From positions 1,911,501-1,975,500 of the forward strand of contig NC_015167.1 of the NCBI RefSeq assembly GCF_000190595.1: 64,000 nucleotides of DNA, in the 5' to 3' direction. The translations under genes and the position numbers were made by a program. This document shows positions 62,531-64,000 of the stretch, one piece after another. Position 1 is the first letter of the stretch, and each line of letters starts with the position of its first letter. Source of the DNA: Cellulophaga lytica DSM 7489 (lineage in GTDB: Bacteria > Bacteroidota > Bacteroidia > Flavobacteriales > Flavobacteriaceae). The notes beneath the pieces are model-generated. The model saw only the letters and a program-made list of their open reading frames with translations, was not told the DNA's origin and did no database searches.

Positions 62531-64000
62531 ATGATTACAAAACTACGCCTTGTTTTTTCAATAACCATATTATTTGGTAGCTTTTACGGTTTTGCACAAC
62601 AGAATTATTGGAAAACTGGTAGCTTACAACATAATTTAGCGTCTAAAACTATACAAAATATAGATGTAAATAAAGCAAAAACGTTTTATTTAGATGAATC
62701 TTCTTTTTCTGCTTCTTTACAGCCAAATATAAGTGCTAAAGGAAAAAAAGTAATGTATTTTCCTGATGCTAACGCAGAACTAAAAGCTTTTTATGTGGAA
62801 GAACATGCAATTTTTGCTCCAGGTTTGGCTGCAAAATATCCTAATATTAAGTCATACATAGGTAAAGGAGTTGTAAATCCTAACCAAAGAATACGTTTTA
62901 GTGTTTCTCACAAGGGTATACAAAGTATGATGGTTAATGCAGATAAGGAAGAAGCAACTTATATGCAGCCTACAAAGCAAAACAAAGGAGAATACGTTAT
63001 ATACAAAGCAAGTGCACACCAGCATAAAGATGCGTTTGTTTGTGAAACAGAATCTGTAATAGCTACAAGTAAAAAAGCGTCTGCAGCTAAGCAAATAAAC
63101 GACCAAACTTTAAGAACATACAGAATAGCTATTTCTGCATCTGGTGAGTACACAGCTTATCATGGTGGTAGCGTGGCAGATGCATTGGCAGCAATAAATG
63201 CAACACTAACTAGGGTAAATCAGGTTTTTGAGACCGATTTAGGAATACATTTAGAACTAGTAGCAAATACAGATGAGGTAATTTATACAGATGCAACAAC
63301 AGATCCGTACTCTGGTAGTTTAAATACGCAAGCCCAAAACACATTTTCTACAGTAATAGGTGCTGCTAATTATGATGTTGGACACCTTTTTCATCAAGGA
63401 CCAAACGGCGGTAATGCAGGTACTGTTGGGTCTGTTTGTGACGACAATTGGAAAGGTAGAGCATACTCTTCTCGCAGTACACCAGAAGGAGATTTATTTG
63501 ATGTAGATTTTGTTGCACATGAAATAGGGCATCAATTTGGGGCTAACCATACCTGGTCTTTTGATTCAGAAGGTACTTTGGTGCAAGCAGAACCAGCAAG
63601 TGGATCTACAATAATGGGGTATGCAGGTATTGCAGATGGCAATAATGTACAGAGCAATGGAGATGATTATTTTCATTATTATAGTATTTTTCAGATAGCA
63701 GAATATGTTAGTGGTTTAAGTTGTGGCGTAAATACTGCAATTACCAATAATCCGCCAGTTATAAGTCCTTTATCTAACTATATTATCCCTAAATCTACAC
63801 CGTTTGTATTGTCTGGTGAGGCAACAGATTTAGATACAGGCGATTTGTTAACGTACTCCTGGGAACAAATAGATAACGGAGTAGTAACACGTACTAACTT
63901 TGGGCCAGAAAATCCTAGTGGAGCAAATTTTAGATCTTTAAAGCCAAGTACAGAAAAAGAGCGTTATTTTCCTAAAATAGAACGTGTAATACAGGGTAAT
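62531..64000 (+). CDS. Secreted metzincin (reprolysin-like) protease, truncated by window end
   Basis: ATG at 62531 (MITKLRLVFSITILFGSFYG) opens a frame without stop to 64000 (490 codons). The signal peptide ends near FAQQ. The metzincin zinc motif HEIGHQFGANHTW (HExxHxxGxxH) lies around residues 332-344, preceded by a propeptide-like region. After it comes an immunoglobulin-like section (PLSNYIIPKSTPFVLSGEAT). The full gene will be longer and may carry a T9SS tail, which cannot be seen. Its short minus-strand overlapping frames are shadows. Confidence 0.88.
   Translation, partial: MITKLRLVFSITILFGSFYGFAQQNYWKTGSLQHNLASKTIQNIDVNKAKTFYLDESSFSASLQPNISAKGKKVMYFPDANAELKAFYVEEHAIFAPGLAAKYPNIKSYIGKGVVNPNQRIRFSVSHKGIQSMMVNADKEEATYMQPTKQNKGEYVIYKASAHQHKDAFVCETESVIATSKKASAAKQINDQTLRTYRIAISASGEYTAYHGGSVADALAAINATLTRVNQVFETDLGIHLELVANTDEVIYTDATTDPYSGSLNTQAQNTFSTVIGAANYDVGHLFHQGPNGGNAGTVGSVCDDNWKGRAYSSRSTPEGDLFDVDFVAHEIGHQFGANHTWSFDSEGTLVQAEPASGSTIMGYAGIADGNNVQSNGDDYFHYYSIFQIAEYVSGLSCGVNTAITNNPPVISPLSNYIIPKSTPFVLSGEATDLDTGDLLTYSWEQIDNGVVTRTNFGPENPSGANFRSLKPSTEKERYFPKIERVIQGN

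Noticed and set aside
62852-63153. Minus-strand Cys/Phe-rich frames
   Set aside because: They lie over the protease gene, whose plus-strand frame is open and carries the HExxHxxGxxH motif.
1-64000. CRISPR array, rRNA or tRNA genes
   Set aside because: No regular direct repeats with spacers and no tRNA or rRNA cores were seen on either strand.

Overview
The window is a low-GC chromosomal segment from a member of the Flavobacteriaceae (Bacteroidota). The evidence is the family content: GLPGLI proteins, an outer-membrane beta-barrel receptor with a carboxypeptidase-like N-domain, a DUF1501/DUF1800 pair with a type IX secretion tail, DUF4286, DUF5694, an OlsF-type ornithine lipid synthase, and start sites with no clear Shine-Dalgarno motif. 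Several upstream regions carry the Bacteroidota -7 element TAnnTTTG with TTG about 20-22 bases before it.

Region by region. (1) 1-1202: an SDR oxidoreductase followed by a truncated AraC-type regulator. (2) About 1.3-16 kb: an accessory island in which every gene is on the minus strand. It holds secreted or lipoprotein genes of unknown role, a bL12-domain gene broken by an in-frame stop, a possible frameshifted small gene, a secreted TPR/LRR protein paired with a repeat protein, a lone HEPN protein, and a two-gene DUF4297 nuclease + SMC-like ATPase module resembling Lamassu/ABC-3C anti-phage systems. Just after the stop codons of many of these genes or gene pairs lie related, structured repeat elements, several with a variable central hairpin and some with GCTAAC/GTTAGC-type ends. 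The layout resembles an integron cassette array, but no integrase is visible. (3) 16.3-23.6 kb: ssb without an acidic tail, tex, an OmpA/lipocalin lipoprotein pair, a tiny Cys/Lys-rich protein, ferritin and metG. (4) 23.6-33 kb: the DUF1501/DUF1800 pair, a YraN-family protein, an ACT-like protein, a TlpA-like lipid/periplasmic thioredoxin and mfd. (5) 33-40.7 kb: one beta-barrel receptor plus six GLPGLI paralogues, several translationally overlapping. (6) 40.9-47.2 kb: TerB-like, fbp, a GNAT, aspartate kinase, OlsF-like and a carboxypeptidase-regulatory-like protein. (7) 47.3-62.5 kb: TM2, VOC, DUF1801, 2-hydroxyacid dehydrogenase, cupin, ggt, MBL lipoprotein, histidine-decarboxylase-like enzyme with a divergent Lrp regulator, mgtE, rsmA, DUF4286, TPR, serS, HTTM and ribF. 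(8) 62.5 kb to the end: a secreted metzincin protease cut by the window edge.

Housekeeping functions dominate outside the island. The accessory cassette-like region and its Lamassu-like module are the most interesting part. The GLPGLI cluster is the second. I saw no rRNA, tRNA, CRISPR array, transposase or integrase. All family assignments come from reading the sequence and from memory of the families; no searches were run.
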